A stretch of 64,000 nucleotides of DNA from Roseburia porci (GCF_009695765.1 NZ_VUNI01000006.1:101140-165139), one strand, 5' to 3'; numbered from the stretch's first letter, positions 53,102-62,872 are shown. Numbers and translations are program-made. Notes: generated by a model from the sequence alone, not told the origin.

Positions 53102-53932
53102 ATGGCTAATATTATAAAGATCAAAGAGTTTGATGCACCGGAGCTGGATGTGTATGCGCGTCTGCCAGAGGTTCAGCTGCTTCGCTATTATGAACCGCAG
53201 CCGGGATTATTTATTGCAGAGAGCCCGAAAGTGATCGAACGGGCACTGGATGCGGGATACGAACCGGTTTCCCTGCTGATGGAAGAACGGCATATTGAGA
53301 CTGAAGGTTCGAAGGTAATTCAAAAATGCGGAGATATTCCTGTTTATACAGCAGAATTTGATGTGCTGACGAAACTCACGGGATTTAAACTGACGAGGGG
53401 AATGCTTGGTGTCATGAGAAGAAAGAGACTTCTGGACATTCGACAGACAATCGCAGAGAAACGTCGGATCGCTATCCTGGAGAATGTTGTGAATCCGACG
53501 AATGTCGGTGCCATATTCCGGTCTGCTGCTGCCCTTGGGATGGAGGCGGTGCTTTTGACAGCAGGGTGCAGTGATCCTCTTTACCGCAGGGCTTCAAGAG
53601 TGAGCATGGGAACGGTATTTCAGGTTCCGTGGACGATGATGGATGCAAAAAGCTGCATATGGCCGCAGGATGCAATGGCAGTCTTAAAAGAAGAAGGATT
53701 TAAGACAGCAGCAATGGCTTTGAAAGAAGATACAGTAAGGATTGATGCACCGGAGCTTTTAAAAGAGGATAAACTGGCGGTTATCCTTGGCACAGAAGGG
53801 GACGGGCTGGCAGATTCAACGATTGCGGACTGCGATTATACCGTAAAGATCCCGATGATGCATGGTGTGGATTCCTTAAACGTAGCGGCAGCAAGTGCAG
53901 TTGCGTTCTGGGAACTTGGCAAAACAGAGTGA
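53102..53932 (+). CDS. TrmH-type SPOUT RNA methyltransferase
   Basis: The 276-residue protein has the three SpoU motifs: ENVVNPTNVGAIFRSAAALG, VILGTEGDGL and IPMMHGVDSLNVAAAS. These form the knotted SAM site that methylates ribose 2'-OH in tRNA or rRNA. The N-terminal about 100 residues are the RNA-binding part. The target RNA cannot be inferred. The next gene begins 22 bases after its stop. Confidence 0.92.
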   Translation: MANIIKIKEFDAPELDVYARLPEVQLLRYYEPQPGLFIAESPKVIERALDAGYEPVSLLMEERHIETEGSKVIQKCGDIPVYTAEFDVLTKLTGFKLTRGMLGVMRRKRLLDIRQTIAEKRRIAILENVVNPTNVGAIFRSAAALGMEAVLLTAGCSDPLYRRASRVSMGTVFQVPWTMMDAKSCIWPQDAMAVLKEEGFKTAAMALKEDTVRIDAPELLKEDKLAVILGTEGDGLADSTIADCDYTVKIPMMHGVDSLNVAAASAVAFWELGKTE

Positions 53933-53954
53933 TACAGGAATATGGGGGCAAAAG

Positions 53955-55073
53955 ATGCGTATCCAGATTTATACAATGACACACAAAAAGTTTTCGGTTC
54001 CACCGGACCCGATGTATGTTCCGCTTCAGGTAGGGAGTGCAGTGCACGAACCACTTGGTTATTTAAGAGATGATTCCGGAGAGAACATTTCGGCTCAGAA
54101 CTGTTATTATGCAGAGCTTACAGGCATGTACTGGGTATGGAAAAATGTATTTGATGCAGATTATGTTGGAGTATGTCATTATCGAAGATACCTGCTGAAT
54201 GAACTTGGGTTTGTCTATACCAAAAAGGAACTTGAGCAGTTATTGCAGCACTATGATATTCTGACTTCCATGAAATTAAAACTTAATTTTTCCTATGAGT
54301 ATGGTTTTACCGTGAATCATACGAAGGAAGATCTGGATGCGGCGGATACCGTGATCCATGAACTTTATCCGGATTTTTATCCACTGTATCGGAAACGCAT
54401 TCAGGAAAATCATACGTATTTTGGCAACCTGATGATCTGCTCGAAAAAGCTTTATGATGAATATTGCAGCTTCCTTTTTCCGATTTTTGCAAATATGCAT
54501 AAACTGCTGCAATTGGACAGCTATGATGATTATCATAAGCGGCTGTATGGATTTTTATCCGAATTTCTGCTTATGGTATGGACGGAATACCGCGGACTTA
54601 AAGTGCGGGAATGCAAAGTTGGCATGATCGGTGCCAAAAATGAGACGGGTGAGGTTGTGGAGCAGATGCTTTCACTTTTTGCAGAAAGGAAAGTAGAGGA
54701 AGCAAAAACATACTTCCTGTCGTGTTACCAGAAAAGACCGGATATCCTGATGGAAGCCTCAGATATTGACGGACATCTGCATCTTTGCCTGGAAGCGGTA
54801 TCTGTTTTTGAATATGAAAGTCTTCATGGAATGGAAAAGATTCCGATTACAGAGGGGAAAGAGACACTTTTTGGTTATCTCGAACAGCTGAATGAGGCAG
54901 TACTTGCATTGATCGGGAATACATACGGGGATGCAGAGAAAGAGCGGCTGAAAGACGGGAAATACAGTGAATATGCAATCGCAGTCAGTGTGAAGCTCTA
55001 TGCGGGGAAAGAACAGAAGGCAGTCTGTGCGCTGATTGATACTTTGTGCCAGCGAAAAATACCGCTGCTTTGA
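53955..55073 (+). CDS. DUF4422 protein (glycosyltransferase-like)
   Basis: The 372-residue protein begins IQIYTMTHKKFSVPPD and has the DUF4422 core motif ELTGMYWVWKN and YVGVCHYRRYL. DUF4422 proteins are thought to be glycosyltransferases of surface polysaccharide synthesis. The region after about residue 230 is extra and looks helical. The ATG at 53955 follows GGGGGCAAAAG; the ORF start at 53895 lies inside the upstream gene. Confidence 0.85.
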   Translation: MRIQIYTMTHKKFSVPPDPMYVPLQVGSAVHEPLGYLRDDSGENISAQNCYYAELTGMYWVWKNVFDADYVGVCHYRRYLLNELGFVYTKKELEQLLQHYDILTSMKLKLNFSYEYGFTVNHTKEDLDAADTVIHELYPDFYPLYRKRIQENHTYFGNLMICSKKLYDEYCSFLFPIFANMHKLLQLDSYDDYHKRLYGFLSEFLLMVWTEYRGLKVRECKVGMIGAKNETGEVVEQMLSLFAERKVEEAKTYFLSCYQKRPDILMEASDIDGHLHLCLEAVSVFEYESLHGMEKIPITEGKETLFGYLEQLNEAVLALIGNTYGDAEKERLKDGKYSEYAIAVSVKLYAGKEQKAVCALIDTLCQRKIPLL

Positions 55074-55161
55074 CTAAGGCAGTTGCATGGTGGCTGTTGT
55101 TTATCGTATAATCATTAGAAACAGAGAGTTTCAGATTACAAGGGAATTGAGAGGGATGGAT

Positions 55162-56640
55162 ATGCCAGTATTTGATTTTAATGAGGAACAGGATAATAAA
55201 TTTACGGCGGAATGTACATATACGACATTTCAGTCCAATGAGTCAAAGCCTACTGCGGACAAACCGTTACTTTTGCTGGATAATGAAAAAAGAAAGTGGA
55301 ATCACCATTCCTGTGGTAAATTCACCAATCCGATCCGGCGCACGTCATTTGAATTTGAGGAAGAAGAAGGAACCGTCAGTGCAGATATCCTGCAGATCGA
55401 TTCCAGGTTTGTAAGCCTGTTAAAGTGGCTTGGTGAGAATCATATTAATGTGCGGCTTTCTGGAGAAAACAGACCGGAAGGATATGCGGTTTATAAGATC
55501 CGAGAGATCGCTTTTGGTGGTGGAACCAAGCTTTCAGCGGAAGATGGATTTTTACAGTTTATGATCGACCGGCTTCTTGCAAGCAGTGCACCGGAAGAAA
55601 TGAGTGAGGATGAGGAGCAGGAAGAAAGCGGAGATGATATGAAGCTGACAAGCATTCAGAGCATCACGGATTTCATGAACTGTGCGGGAAGAACGCTTCC
55701 GGATAATATCCGTTTATGGGCAAGAAGAAATCTTGCTGTTGCAAGATCCAATGAGGTATCGCCGGAAGAAAGACGTCATGCACAGAGAGCGCTGTCCATT
55801 ATGATGAATGTACAGTGGAAAAGCAATTATTTTGAAGCAATCGATCCGGCTGAGGCAAGACGGATCCTTGACGAAGAACTGTATGGCATGGAACGTGTAA
55901 AGCAGAGAATTATTGAGACAATTATCCAGATCAACCGGACACATACACTTCCTGCGTATGGTATTCTTCTGATCGGACCGGCCGGAACCGGTAAATCCCA
56001 GATCGCTTATGCAGTTGCACGTATTTTAAAACTGCCATGGACAACGCTTGATATGAGCTCCATTCATGATCCGGAGCAGCTGACCGGAAGCTCGCGGATT
56101 TATTCGAACGCCAAACCGGGGCTGATCATGGATGCATTTTCCATGGCGGGAGAATCCAATCTGGTATTTATTATCAATGAGCTGGATAAGGCAGCAGCCG
56201 GAAAAGGAAATGGCAACCCGGCAGATGTCCTTCTGACACTGTTAGACAATCTTGGCTTTACAGATAATTATATGGAATGTATGATCCCGACGGTTGGTGT
56301 TTATCCGATCGCAACGGCCAACGAGAAAGATCAGATCAGTGCTCCGATCTTATCCAGATTTGCAGTGATCGAGATCCCGGATTATACACCGGAAGAAAAG
56401 AAGGTTATTTTCTCAAAATTTGCGCTCCCAAAAGTGTTAAAACGTATGGGAATGCGGGAAGAAGAATGCATTATCACGGATGAAGCACTGGATGCGTTGA
56501 TCGAACAGTATGCTGATACGACAGGAATCCGTGATCTGGAGCAGGCTGCAGAACATATTGCGGCGAATGCGCTTTATCAGATCGAAGTTGATCATCTTTC
56601 ACAGGTTGTCTTTGATGCGGATATGGTAAGACAGCTGTAG
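55162..56640 (+). CDS. AAA-family ATPase (Lon/FtsH-like core)
   Basis: The 492-residue protein has an N-terminal region of about 240 residues without known domain, containing an acidic stretch (EEMSEDEEQEESGDD), followed by an AAA module: Walker A GPAGTGKSQ, Walker B LVFIINELDKAA, and arginine-finger region RFAVIEIPDYTPEEK. The order and the MERVKQRIIETI lead-in resemble Lon without its protease domain. Neighbouring DUF4422 and SPOUT genes give no clue. I chose the ATG at 55162 (MPVFDF) for its GAGAGGG spacing. The partner or substrate is unknown. Confidence 0.85.
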   Translation: MPVFDFNEEQDNKFTAECTYTTFQSNESKPTADKPLLLLDNEKRKWNHHSCGKFTNPIRRTSFEFEEEEGTVSADILQIDSRFVSLLKWLGENHINVRLSGENRPEGYAVYKIREIAFGGGTKLSAEDGFLQFMIDRLLASSAPEEMSEDEEQEESGDDMKLTSIQSITDFMNCAGRTLPDNIRLWARRNLAVARSNEVSPEERRHAQRALSIMMNVQWKSNYFEAIDPAEARRILDEELYGMERVKQRIIETIIQINRTHTLPAYGILLIGPAGTGKSQIAYAVARILKLPWTTLDMSSIHDPEQLTGSSRIYSNAKPGLIMDAFSMAGESNLVFIINELDKAAAGKGNGNPADVLLTLLDNLGFTDNYMECMIPTVGVYPIATANEKDQISAPILSRFAVIEIPDYTPEEKKVIFSKFALPKVLKRMGMREEECIITDEALDALIEQYADTTGIRDLEQAAEHIAANALYQIEVDHLSQVVFDADMVRQL

Positions 56641-56685
56641 CAGGCGAAAGGCTGGTAAAGATCCGGTAAAGAAAATGCCAGTGCG

Positions 56686-56714
56686 TTGACACTGGAACAT
56701 GGATATGATAGATT
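56686..56714 (+). promoter_or_regulatory. Promoter of the riboswitch-ATPase unit
   Basis: TTGACA (56686-56691) and TAGATT (56709-56714) are separated by 17 bases, placing the start near 56721, right at the 5' edge of the aptamer. Confidence 0.6.
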
Positions 56715-56718
56715 TGTA

Positions 56719-56809
56719 TCAACAAAGAGGGAGTAGTTGCATGTGAATATCACATGTGCTGTGTTCCGTCAGTACGTCCACAGGGACCGGAAGCAGATAA
56801 CCGATGTTA
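56719..56809 (+). promoter_or_regulatory. yybP-ykoY (manganese) riboswitch
   Basis: The conserved aptamer blocks are present in order: GGGAGTAG (56729-56736), a variable hairpin GCATGTGA/TCACATGTGC (56739-56760), then CCGTCAGTACG (56766-56776) and a 3' purine-rich strand closing with TGTT against the 5' AACA. The paired loops that hold Mn2+ are recognisable. A terminator and a P-type cation ATPase gene follow. Riboswitches of this class turn on Mn2+ exporters when Mn2+ is high. Confidence 0.85.
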
Positions 56810-56812
56810 AAC

Positions 56813-56857
56813 AAGACTTTTTGTGCATTTATTTTGGTGCACAGAAGGTCTTTTTTG
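56813..56857 (+). terminator. Riboswitch expression-platform terminator
   Basis: AAGACTTTTTGTGCA (56813-56827) pairs with TGCACAGAAGGTCTT, followed by six or more T. It sits between the aptamer and the ATPase start and overlaps the 3' side of the aptamer closely enough to be controlled by it. Confidence 0.85.
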
Positions 56858-56879
56858 TTTATAGGAAAAGGAGGAGCTC

Positions 56880-59486
56880 ATGAAAGAAATTTATCAGATG
56901 ACAAAAGAAGAGGTGCAGAAGCAATATCAGGCGGGAATGGGATTAAGCAGTGCCGAAGCACAGAAACGCATGGAGCGGTATGGGAGAAACCAGCTGACGG
57001 AACAAAAGAAAAAGAGTATTGGAATCGTCTTTGCCGGACAGTTTGCAGATCTTTTGGTGATCATCCTTATAATTGCAGCCGTGATTTCCATGTTCTCGGG
57101 AAATCCCGAAAGTACGATCGTAATTCTGGCTGTGATCGTATTGAATGCGGTGCTTGGAACCGTTCAGTATGTCAAAGCAGAAAAATCACTGGAAGCACTA
57201 AAAAAATTATCGTCGCCACATGCAAAGGTTATAAGAGATGGGAGAAAGCAGGAGATTCCATCGGAAGAGATCGTGCCTGGAGATCTGCTGATTTTGGAAG
57301 CGGGAGATCTGACAGCCGCAGATGGAAGACTTCTCGAGAGCCATTCCCTTCAGGTAAATGAAAGCTCTCTTACCGGAGAATCTGCCAATGTTGAAAAAAT
57401 TGACGAAGTGATTCCGGGAGAAGTTCCGCTTGGAGACAGGAAGAACATGGTCTTTTCCGGCAGCCTTGTTACATATGGAAGAGGGATGGTACTTGTCACT
57501 GCGACAGGAATGGATACAGAGATCGGAAAGATTGCAAGGCTTATGAATAATACAAAAGAGAAGCGTACGCCGCTGCAGATCAGTCTGGATGGATTCAGCA
57601 GGAAGCTGGCAGGTTTTATTCTGGCAGTAAGCGCACTTGTGCTTGCACTTGAGGTATGGCAGGGGGCAGAGATACTTGATGCGCTACTTTTTGCAGTTGC
57701 ACTTGCGGTTGCTGCAATACCGGAAGCACTCGGATCGATCGTGACTATTGTGCAGGCGATGGGAACCGGAAAGATGGCAAGAGAGCATGCAATCATCAAA
57801 GATCTAAAGGCGGTAGAAAGTCTTGGCTGCGTATCGGTGATCTGTTCGGATAAGACTGGAACATTGACACAGAATAAAATGACTGTACAGGAGATCTATA
57901 TTGGTGGAACATGCATGATGCCACAGGAACTGGATATCTGGAAACAGGATCACAGGTATTTTCTGTACAATGCCATATTAAATAATGATTCGTGCATCCG
58001 TGAGGGAAAAACAATTGGTGATCCAACGGAAAGCTGTCTGCTTGCTATGGCAGAACAGATTCCTGTTTTTGCAAAGGAAGGTGCTGTGGAACATCTGCGT
58101 TCCCTGATGCCAAGACTTGCAGAGCTGCCGTTTGATTCAGAGCGAAAATGCATGACGACCAAATATATGGTACACAATGTGCCAATGCTTTTTACGAAAG
58201 GAGCAGTGGATGTCCTTCTGGACCGCATTACAGGAATCGCAGATGAGAATGGAGTAAGAGCAATTACTCAGGAGGATAAAGAAAGTATACAAAAACAAAA
58301 TCTCCTTTTTTCGCAAAAAGGGATGCGTGTGCTGGCATTTGCATATAGAGAATATACACAAACACAATTGACAGAGGAAAGTGAAACACAGCTGGTATTT
58401 CTTGGACTGGTGTCGATGATGGACCCGCCAAGGGAGGAATCGGTGCGTGCTGTAAAAGAAGCAATCGGTGCAGGAATAAGACCCGTTATGATCACCGGGG
58501 ATCACAAGATCACTGCTGTTTCGATTGCTGAAAAAATCGGAATTTTCAAAGCCGGTGACAAGGCTGTGACCGGCCAGGAACTGAAGCAGATGGGGGATCA
58601 GGAACTCGAAGAAAACATTGAAAATATCTCAGTATATGCAAGAGTATCACCGGAAGATAAGATCCGGATCGTCAGTGCATGGCAGAAAAAAGGGCATATT
58701 ACAGCCATGACCGGAGACGGTGTCAATGATGCTCCGGCTTTAAAGAAAGCGGATATTGGAATTGCAATGGGAATTACAGGAACCGAGGTTGCAAAAGACG
58801 CTGCCGCCATGATTCTGGCAGATGACAATTTTGCAACGATCTTAAAGGCTGTATTAAACGGCAGGAATGTATACCGGAACATACAGAATGCAATCTTGTT
58901 TTTATTATCAGGCAATCTTGCAGCAATCCTTGTCGTGTTATACTGCACCTTCGGCGGACTTCATATACCGTTTCAGCCAGTGCATCTGCTGTTTATCAAT
59001 CTGCTTACAGATTCCCTTCCGGCACTGGCAATCGGAATGGAGCCATCGGATTCGCGGCTTCTTGAGCAGAAACCAAGAGATCCGAAAGTGGGAATTTTTA
59101 CCGCAAAATTCTCGCGCAGCCTGCTTTTGTATGGTGTTTTGATCGGAGCAGTGACTCTGGCGGCATTTTATATGGGAGATTCCATAAGTGCATCTGCCGC
59201 CAGTACCATGGCTTTTTCCACATTGACGCTGGCACGGCTGTTTCATGGATTCACATGCAGAAGCGAGGATGCCTCGATTGTACAGATTGGAATAAAAAGC
59301 AATCTGTGGAGCGTTGCTGCTTTTGCGGCAGGAACCGGACTGCTTATGTGCGTTTTGTGTATCCCGGCTCTGCATGGACTGTTTCAGATTGCACCGCTTG
59401 GAACAGGGCAGATATTTACGATAGCGGGACTCGCTTTTCTGCCGACGTTGGTGATTCAGACAGGACGCTTTTTTAAGTTAAAATAG
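56880..59486 (+). CDS. P-type cation ATPase (P2 type, likely Mn2+ or Ca2+ exporter)
   Basis: The 868-residue pump has all domains: actuator motif SLTGES, phosphorylation site DKTGTLTQNK with Asp324, KGA nucleotide motif (LFTKGAVDVLL), and hinge MTGDGVNDAPAL. Membrane helix 4 reads PEALGSIVTI (P281-G285) instead of the PEGLP of Ca2+ pumps, like the YoaB type linked to Mn2+. Helix 6 has NLLTDSLPALAIG. The Mn2+ riboswitch in front supports Mn2+ export, but Ca2+ cannot be excluded. A GGAGGAGCTC site precedes the ATG. Confidence 0.93.
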   Translation: MKEIYQMTKEEVQKQYQAGMGLSSAEAQKRMERYGRNQLTEQKKKSIGIVFAGQFADLLVIILIIAAVISMFSGNPESTIVILAVIVLNAVLGTVQYVKAEKSLEALKKLSSPHAKVIRDGRKQEIPSEEIVPGDLLILEAGDLTAADGRLLESHSLQVNESSLTGESANVEKIDEVIPGEVPLGDRKNMVFSGSLVTYGRGMVLVTATGMDTEIGKIARLMNNTKEKRTPLQISLDGFSRKLAGFILAVSALVLALEVWQGAEILDALLFAVALAVAAIPEALGSIVTIVQAMGTGKMAREHAIIKDLKAVESLGCVSVICSDKTGTLTQNKMTVQEIYIGGTCMMPQELDIWKQDHRYFLYNAILNNDSCIREGKTIGDPTESCLLAMAEQIPVFAKEGAVEHLRSLMPRLAELPFDSERKCMTTKYMVHNVPMLFTKGAVDVLLDRITGIADENGVRAITQEDKESIQKQNLLFSQKGMRVLAFAYREYTQTQLTEESETQLVFLGLVSMMDPPREESVRAVKEAIGAGIRPVMITGDHKITAVSIAEKIGIFKAGDKAVTGQELKQMGDQELEENIENISVYARVSPEDKIRIVSAWQKKGHITAMTGDGVNDAPALKKADIGIAMGITGTEVAKDAAAMILADDNFATILKAVLNGRNVYRNIQNAILFLLSGNLAAILVVLYCTFGGLHIPFQPVHLLFINLLTDSLPALAIGMEPSDSRLLEQKPRDPKVGIFTAKFSRSLLLYGVLIGAVTLAAFYMGDSISASAASTMAFSTLTLARLFHGFTCRSEDASIVQIGIKSNLWSVAAFAAGTGLLMCVLCIPALHGLFQIAPLGTGQIFTIAGLAFLPTLVIQTGRFFKLK

Positions 59487-59554
59487 GTTCATTCATTTCA
59501 AATAAAAGTTCATTGGCATCCATTACGGACAGTTTTTTTTACAGAAAGACTCAC

Positions 59555-61042
59555 TCAAATCTGTGGCAGATATTTTATCTGAAAATCTTTTATGCAGGCT
59601 TCGTTATTCCCGGTTGCGTAGAATGCAAGGATGACACCGGTAAACCCTCCACTGACTTCCGTGGAAACATATTTGGATAGAGCTGTTCCAAGGAGAACTT
59701 CTTTGCCATCTACGACGGCATAGAAGGAGTAGGTCAGGGAATCTGCTTTTATGATGAGGCGAACCGTGTTGGAAGGTGGAAGAGGGATGGCTTTTTCAAT
59801 ATGCTTGATACCACCGATATTCCGCTTGAATACGATCTGGGATTCATTGAGTGTCCGCAAAACGGCAAGGTCATAATGCTCGTTTTCCGTGGAATATACT
59901 GTGATTCCACCCTCGCCGTGATCGACCATAAGATCAGCATACATTTCAAAACAGAAATCACGCTGCCTTAAACCAATAAAAGTAGGAGAATCTACATCTT
60001 CAAGTGTAAGTTCGGTTCCATAAATGGTAAGATCATGCTCGCCGAAAGTATAGTTCTCCTCATAAGGATGACGGAGATAACACCAGTCAATGGCGGGATT
60101 GGTTGTATCAAAGGAGTAGGTTTTTAAAGGTTTTTGCAGAAAATCTCCTTTGATCTCATAGCTTTCGTCTGTAGTCTTGTCTTTTCCTGCAGTGAACCAG
60201 CCGTCTTCATGGAAGGTAACAGGAGTGAGAAAAACTTCACGACCAAGGGTATGATATGCCTGCCACAGATGAATCTGGCGGAAACCAAGACTTAAGATGT
60301 GCCAGTCTCCATAGGGATCGGTGACCAGTTCACCATGTCCAATTCCCTGAATGATATAAGGGGCTTTGTTGCGGTTGGTAAGTACTGGATTGTCAGGATA
60401 ACCCTTAAATGGTCCCCAGACTGAGCTGCCTCTTGCATAGGTGATCATATGACCATATTCAGTGCCGCCTTCTGCGACCATAAGATAGTATTCACCATGA
60501 ATCTTATACATATGTGGACTTTCAATAAAACGTCCGCCGGATCCCTGCCAGATGCACTTGCTTTCTGTCAGTTTTCTGCCGGTTGCAATATCAATCTCGC
60601 ACTGTACGATACCATAGACTCCGGAATCATCGGTGCCATTGCTGATAAAAAAGGTTCTGCCGTCTTCAAAGTAAAGAGACGGATCGATACCTCCCTGGGC
60701 AACCGGAACAGGATCGGACCATTCTTTGTGAATATCATCTGTATAGACATAGAAGTTTGTCTGAGTGGAATTATTTGTAGTTACCATGTAGAACCTTCCG
60801 TTATGGTAACGGATGGTCGGAGCAAAAACGCCGCCGGAGCTTTCAACATGTGAGAGCATAATCTGGTTTTTCCTCGTCAGAACATGACCAATCTGGGTCC
60901 AGTTAACAAGATCCTCACTTTCAAAAAGCGGGACGCCTGGGAAATACTGAAAAGAACTGCATACCATATAGTATTTTCCATCGGCAAAGCAGACACTCGG
61001 ATCCGGATAAAATCCTTTTAAGACAGGATTTGTATATTTCAT
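59555..61042 (-). CDS. GH43 beta-xylosidase / alpha-L-arabinofuranosidase
   Basis: The 495-residue enzyme has a five-bladed propeller of GH43: catalytic base Asp in GFYPDPSVC, pKa-modulating Asp in GGIDPSLYFEDG, and acid Glu in RFIESPHMYK. A C-terminal beta-sandwich (from about residue 310) is typical of the XynB group. No signal peptide, so it acts on imported xylo- or arabino-oligosaccharides. A GGGGAGG site precedes the ATG. It stands alone; no xylan transporter is nearby. Confidence 0.93.
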   Translation of the reverse strand: MKYTNPVLKGFYPDPSVCFADGKYYMVCSSFQYFPGVPLFESEDLVNWTQIGHVLTRKNQIMLSHVESSGGVFAPTIRYHNGRFYMVTTNNSTQTNFYVYTDDIHKEWSDPVPVAQGGIDPSLYFEDGRTFFISNGTDDSGVYGIVQCEIDIATGRKLTESKCIWQGSGGRFIESPHMYKIHGEYYLMVAEGGTEYGHMITYARGSSVWGPFKGYPDNPVLTNRNKAPYIIQGIGHGELVTDPYGDWHILSLGFRQIHLWQAYHTLGREVFLTPVTFHEDGWFTAGKDKTTDESYEIKGDFLQKPLKTYSFDTTNPAIDWCYLRHPYEENYTFGEHDLTIYGTELTLEDVDSPTFIGLRQRDFCFEMYADLMVDHGEGGITVYSTENEHYDLAVLRTLNESQIVFKRNIGGIKHIEKAIPLPPSNTVRLIIKADSLTYSFYAVVDGKEVLLGTALSKYVSTEVSGGFTGVILAFYATGNNEACIKDFQIKYLPQI

Positions 61043-61177
61043 TATAAAAACCTCCCCAATTCATAAATTAGATACTTTCCTTATATCACATCCTGGTGGT
61101 TTGTACTACAGGAGAAAATAGAGATAATTACCTAGAAATTTTAAACAAAAGAAAAGAAAATTCCGGATAAAAATTCG

Positions 61178-61206
61178 TTGATTAATTGCAGAAAACAGAA
61201 TATAAT
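61178..61206 (+). promoter_or_regulatory. Promoter of the MATE gene
   Basis: TTGATT (61178-61183) and TATAAT (61201-61206) have a 17-base spacer. Confidence 0.7.
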
Positions 61207-61265
61207 AATGCGGCGTAGTTTGAAAATACAGGCACTGCCTGAAAAGATACAAGGAGAGAGGAAGA

Positions 61266-62594
61266 ATGAAAGATCTTACAAAAGGAAAACCATCCACATT
61301 GATTCTGGCATTTGCATTACCGATTTTTCTGGCCAATCTGTTACAGTTGACCTACAGTCTTGTGGATACACGTATCGTGGGCTCTTTTCTGGGGGAGGAC
61401 GCACTGGCTGCTGTCGGTGCAACGACAACACTCAGTAATCTGATCATCGGATTTTTGATGGGACTGTCAAATGGATTGGCAATTATTACAGCACAGAAAT
61501 TCGGGGCAAAAGATATGAAGGGCGTGAAGAAATCTTTTGCAGCATCACTGATGCTTGGATGCGGGATTGCAGTGCTGTTAACTGCAGCAGGACTTTTATT
61601 TTTAAGGCCGATCCTGAATTTTTTAAATGTTCCGGAAGAGCTGGTTTCGGTTGCTGCTTCTTACATATGGATTATCATAGCAGGGCTTTTGGCAACGTTT
61701 CTCTATGATGCCTGTGCCTCAGCGTTACGTGCACTCGGAGATACACTTACTCCACTGATTATTCTTGCTGTTTCGGTTGGACTTAATATTGTTGGAGATC
61801 TGTTCTTTGTGATGGTCTTGAAAGCAGGAGTACGAGGAGCTGCGCTTGCAACTGTGCTTGCCCAGATTCTGGCCTTTGTGATCTGCTGGATCTATATGAT
61901 CCGTAAATACGATATGTTAAGGCTGGAGAAGGAGGATTTTAAAGATCACGATCCGGAGATGATAAAGAATATGATCGGTGCAGGCATGTCGATGGGATTT
62001 ATGAGTTCCCTGATCAACATTGGCTCATTGACATTACAGACTGCCATCAACAAACTGGGACAGGAGATCATTGTGGCACATACCGCAGCGAGAAAGATTT
62101 CGGAAATCTTTATGATTATGTTTACCGTGTTCGGACAGACGATGGCTACCTATTGTGGACAGAATCTTGGAGCAGGGAAGATCGATCGTGTGAAGAAGGG
62201 AATCCGCCTGTCAATTTTATATACCTGCATCTGGTGTACGCTTACGATCATTGCAAGCTATACGATCGGACCGTGGCTTGTGCACCTCGTTACAGGAACT
62301 TATAATGATACGGTTATCACAAATGCAACCAATTATCTGAAATTTGATACGCTTTTTTATTATGTGACAGCTGTCATCTGTGTGCTTCGTAATGCGATGC
62401 AGGGACTTGGAGACCATGTGACTCCGCTTGTATCAAGCTCTCTAGAGATGCTTGGAAAAATTGTCATCGCATTGACACTGGTTCCATGGCTTGGATATAC
62501 CGGCGTTATCTTAGCGGAGCCAATTGTATGGTTTATCATGGTAATTCCGCTTCTGATACAGATTTTCCGTATGCCTGTTTTAAAGAAAGCGTGA
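61266..62594 (+). CDS. MATE-family efflux transporter
   Basis: The 442-residue protein has twelve membrane segments in two halves. The first half has the start KGKPSTLILAFALPIFLANL and the VDTRIVGSFLGEDALAAVG block; the second half has FGQTMATYCGQNLGAGK. This is the NorM/DinF-type antiporter of cationic drugs, using Na+ or H+. The GGAGAGAGGAAG site precedes the ATG. It stands alone. Confidence 0.93.
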   Translation: MKDLTKGKPSTLILAFALPIFLANLLQLTYSLVDTRIVGSFLGEDALAAVGATTTLSNLIIGFLMGLSNGLAIITAQKFGAKDMKGVKKSFAASLMLGCGIAVLLTAAGLLFLRPILNFLNVPEELVSVAASYIWIIIAGLLATFLYDACASALRALGDTLTPLIILAVSVGLNIVGDLFFVMVLKAGVRGAALATVLAQILAFVICWIYMIRKYDMLRLEKEDFKDHDPEMIKNMIGAGMSMGFMSSLINIGSLTLQTAINKLGQEIIVAHTAARKISEIFMIMFTVFGQTMATYCGQNLGAGKIDRVKKGIRLSILYTCIWCTLTIIASYTIGPWLVHLVTGTYNDTVITNATNYLKFDTLFYYVTAVICVLRNAMQGLGDHVTPLVSSSLEMLGKIVIALTLVPWLGYTGVILAEPIVWFIMVIPLLIQIFRMPVLKKA

Positions 62595-62661
62595 CAAATG
62601 ATAGAGACAAGATTGTTATCTTATTTCCTTACGGTTGCAAGAGAACAGATATGAATAATAT

Positions 62662-62745
62662 TTAAAAATGATAAAATCCTCTTGTGAAGAATGTTGCATA
62701 AAAGCTAAGTAAGTTTTCAATAAAGTTGTGGAATTTGTTTCTCAT
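62662..62745 (-). CDS. Candidate 27-residue small protein
   Basis: A minus-strand ORF with a strong AAAGGAG site about 10 bases upstream encodes MRNKFHNFIENLLSFYATFF followed by TRGFYHF. It is rich in Phe and Asn, amphipathic with one short hydrophobic helix. It lies between the MATE gene and the AraC-type gene. The quality of the ribosome site is the main evidence; I know no family. Confidence 0.35.
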   Translation of the reverse strand: MRNKFHNFIENLLSFYATFFTRGFYHF

Positions 62746-62835
62746 GGAAGTTCATCTCCTTTCTGTTTACGCTGTCATTATAAAACACGAAAGGGGATAT
62801 TACTTGCCAAAATAAAAAAATAAATGGACAAAAAT

Positions 62836-62872
62836 TGCAAAAAGCAGAGATTTTAATCCTCTGCTTTTTGCA
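62836..62872. terminator. Intrinsic terminator of the AraC gene
   Basis: TGCAAAAAGCAGAG (62836-62849) pairs perfectly with CTCTGCTTTTTGCA (62859-62872), a 14-bp stem just behind the AraC stop codon, with T-rich sequence on the minus-strand side. Confidence 0.88.

Noticed and set aside
56804..57361. 185-codon frame overlapping the riboswitch terminator and the ATPase start
   Set aside because: It is a shifted frame of the P-type ATPase gene, starts inside the terminator, and has a low-complexity basic translation.
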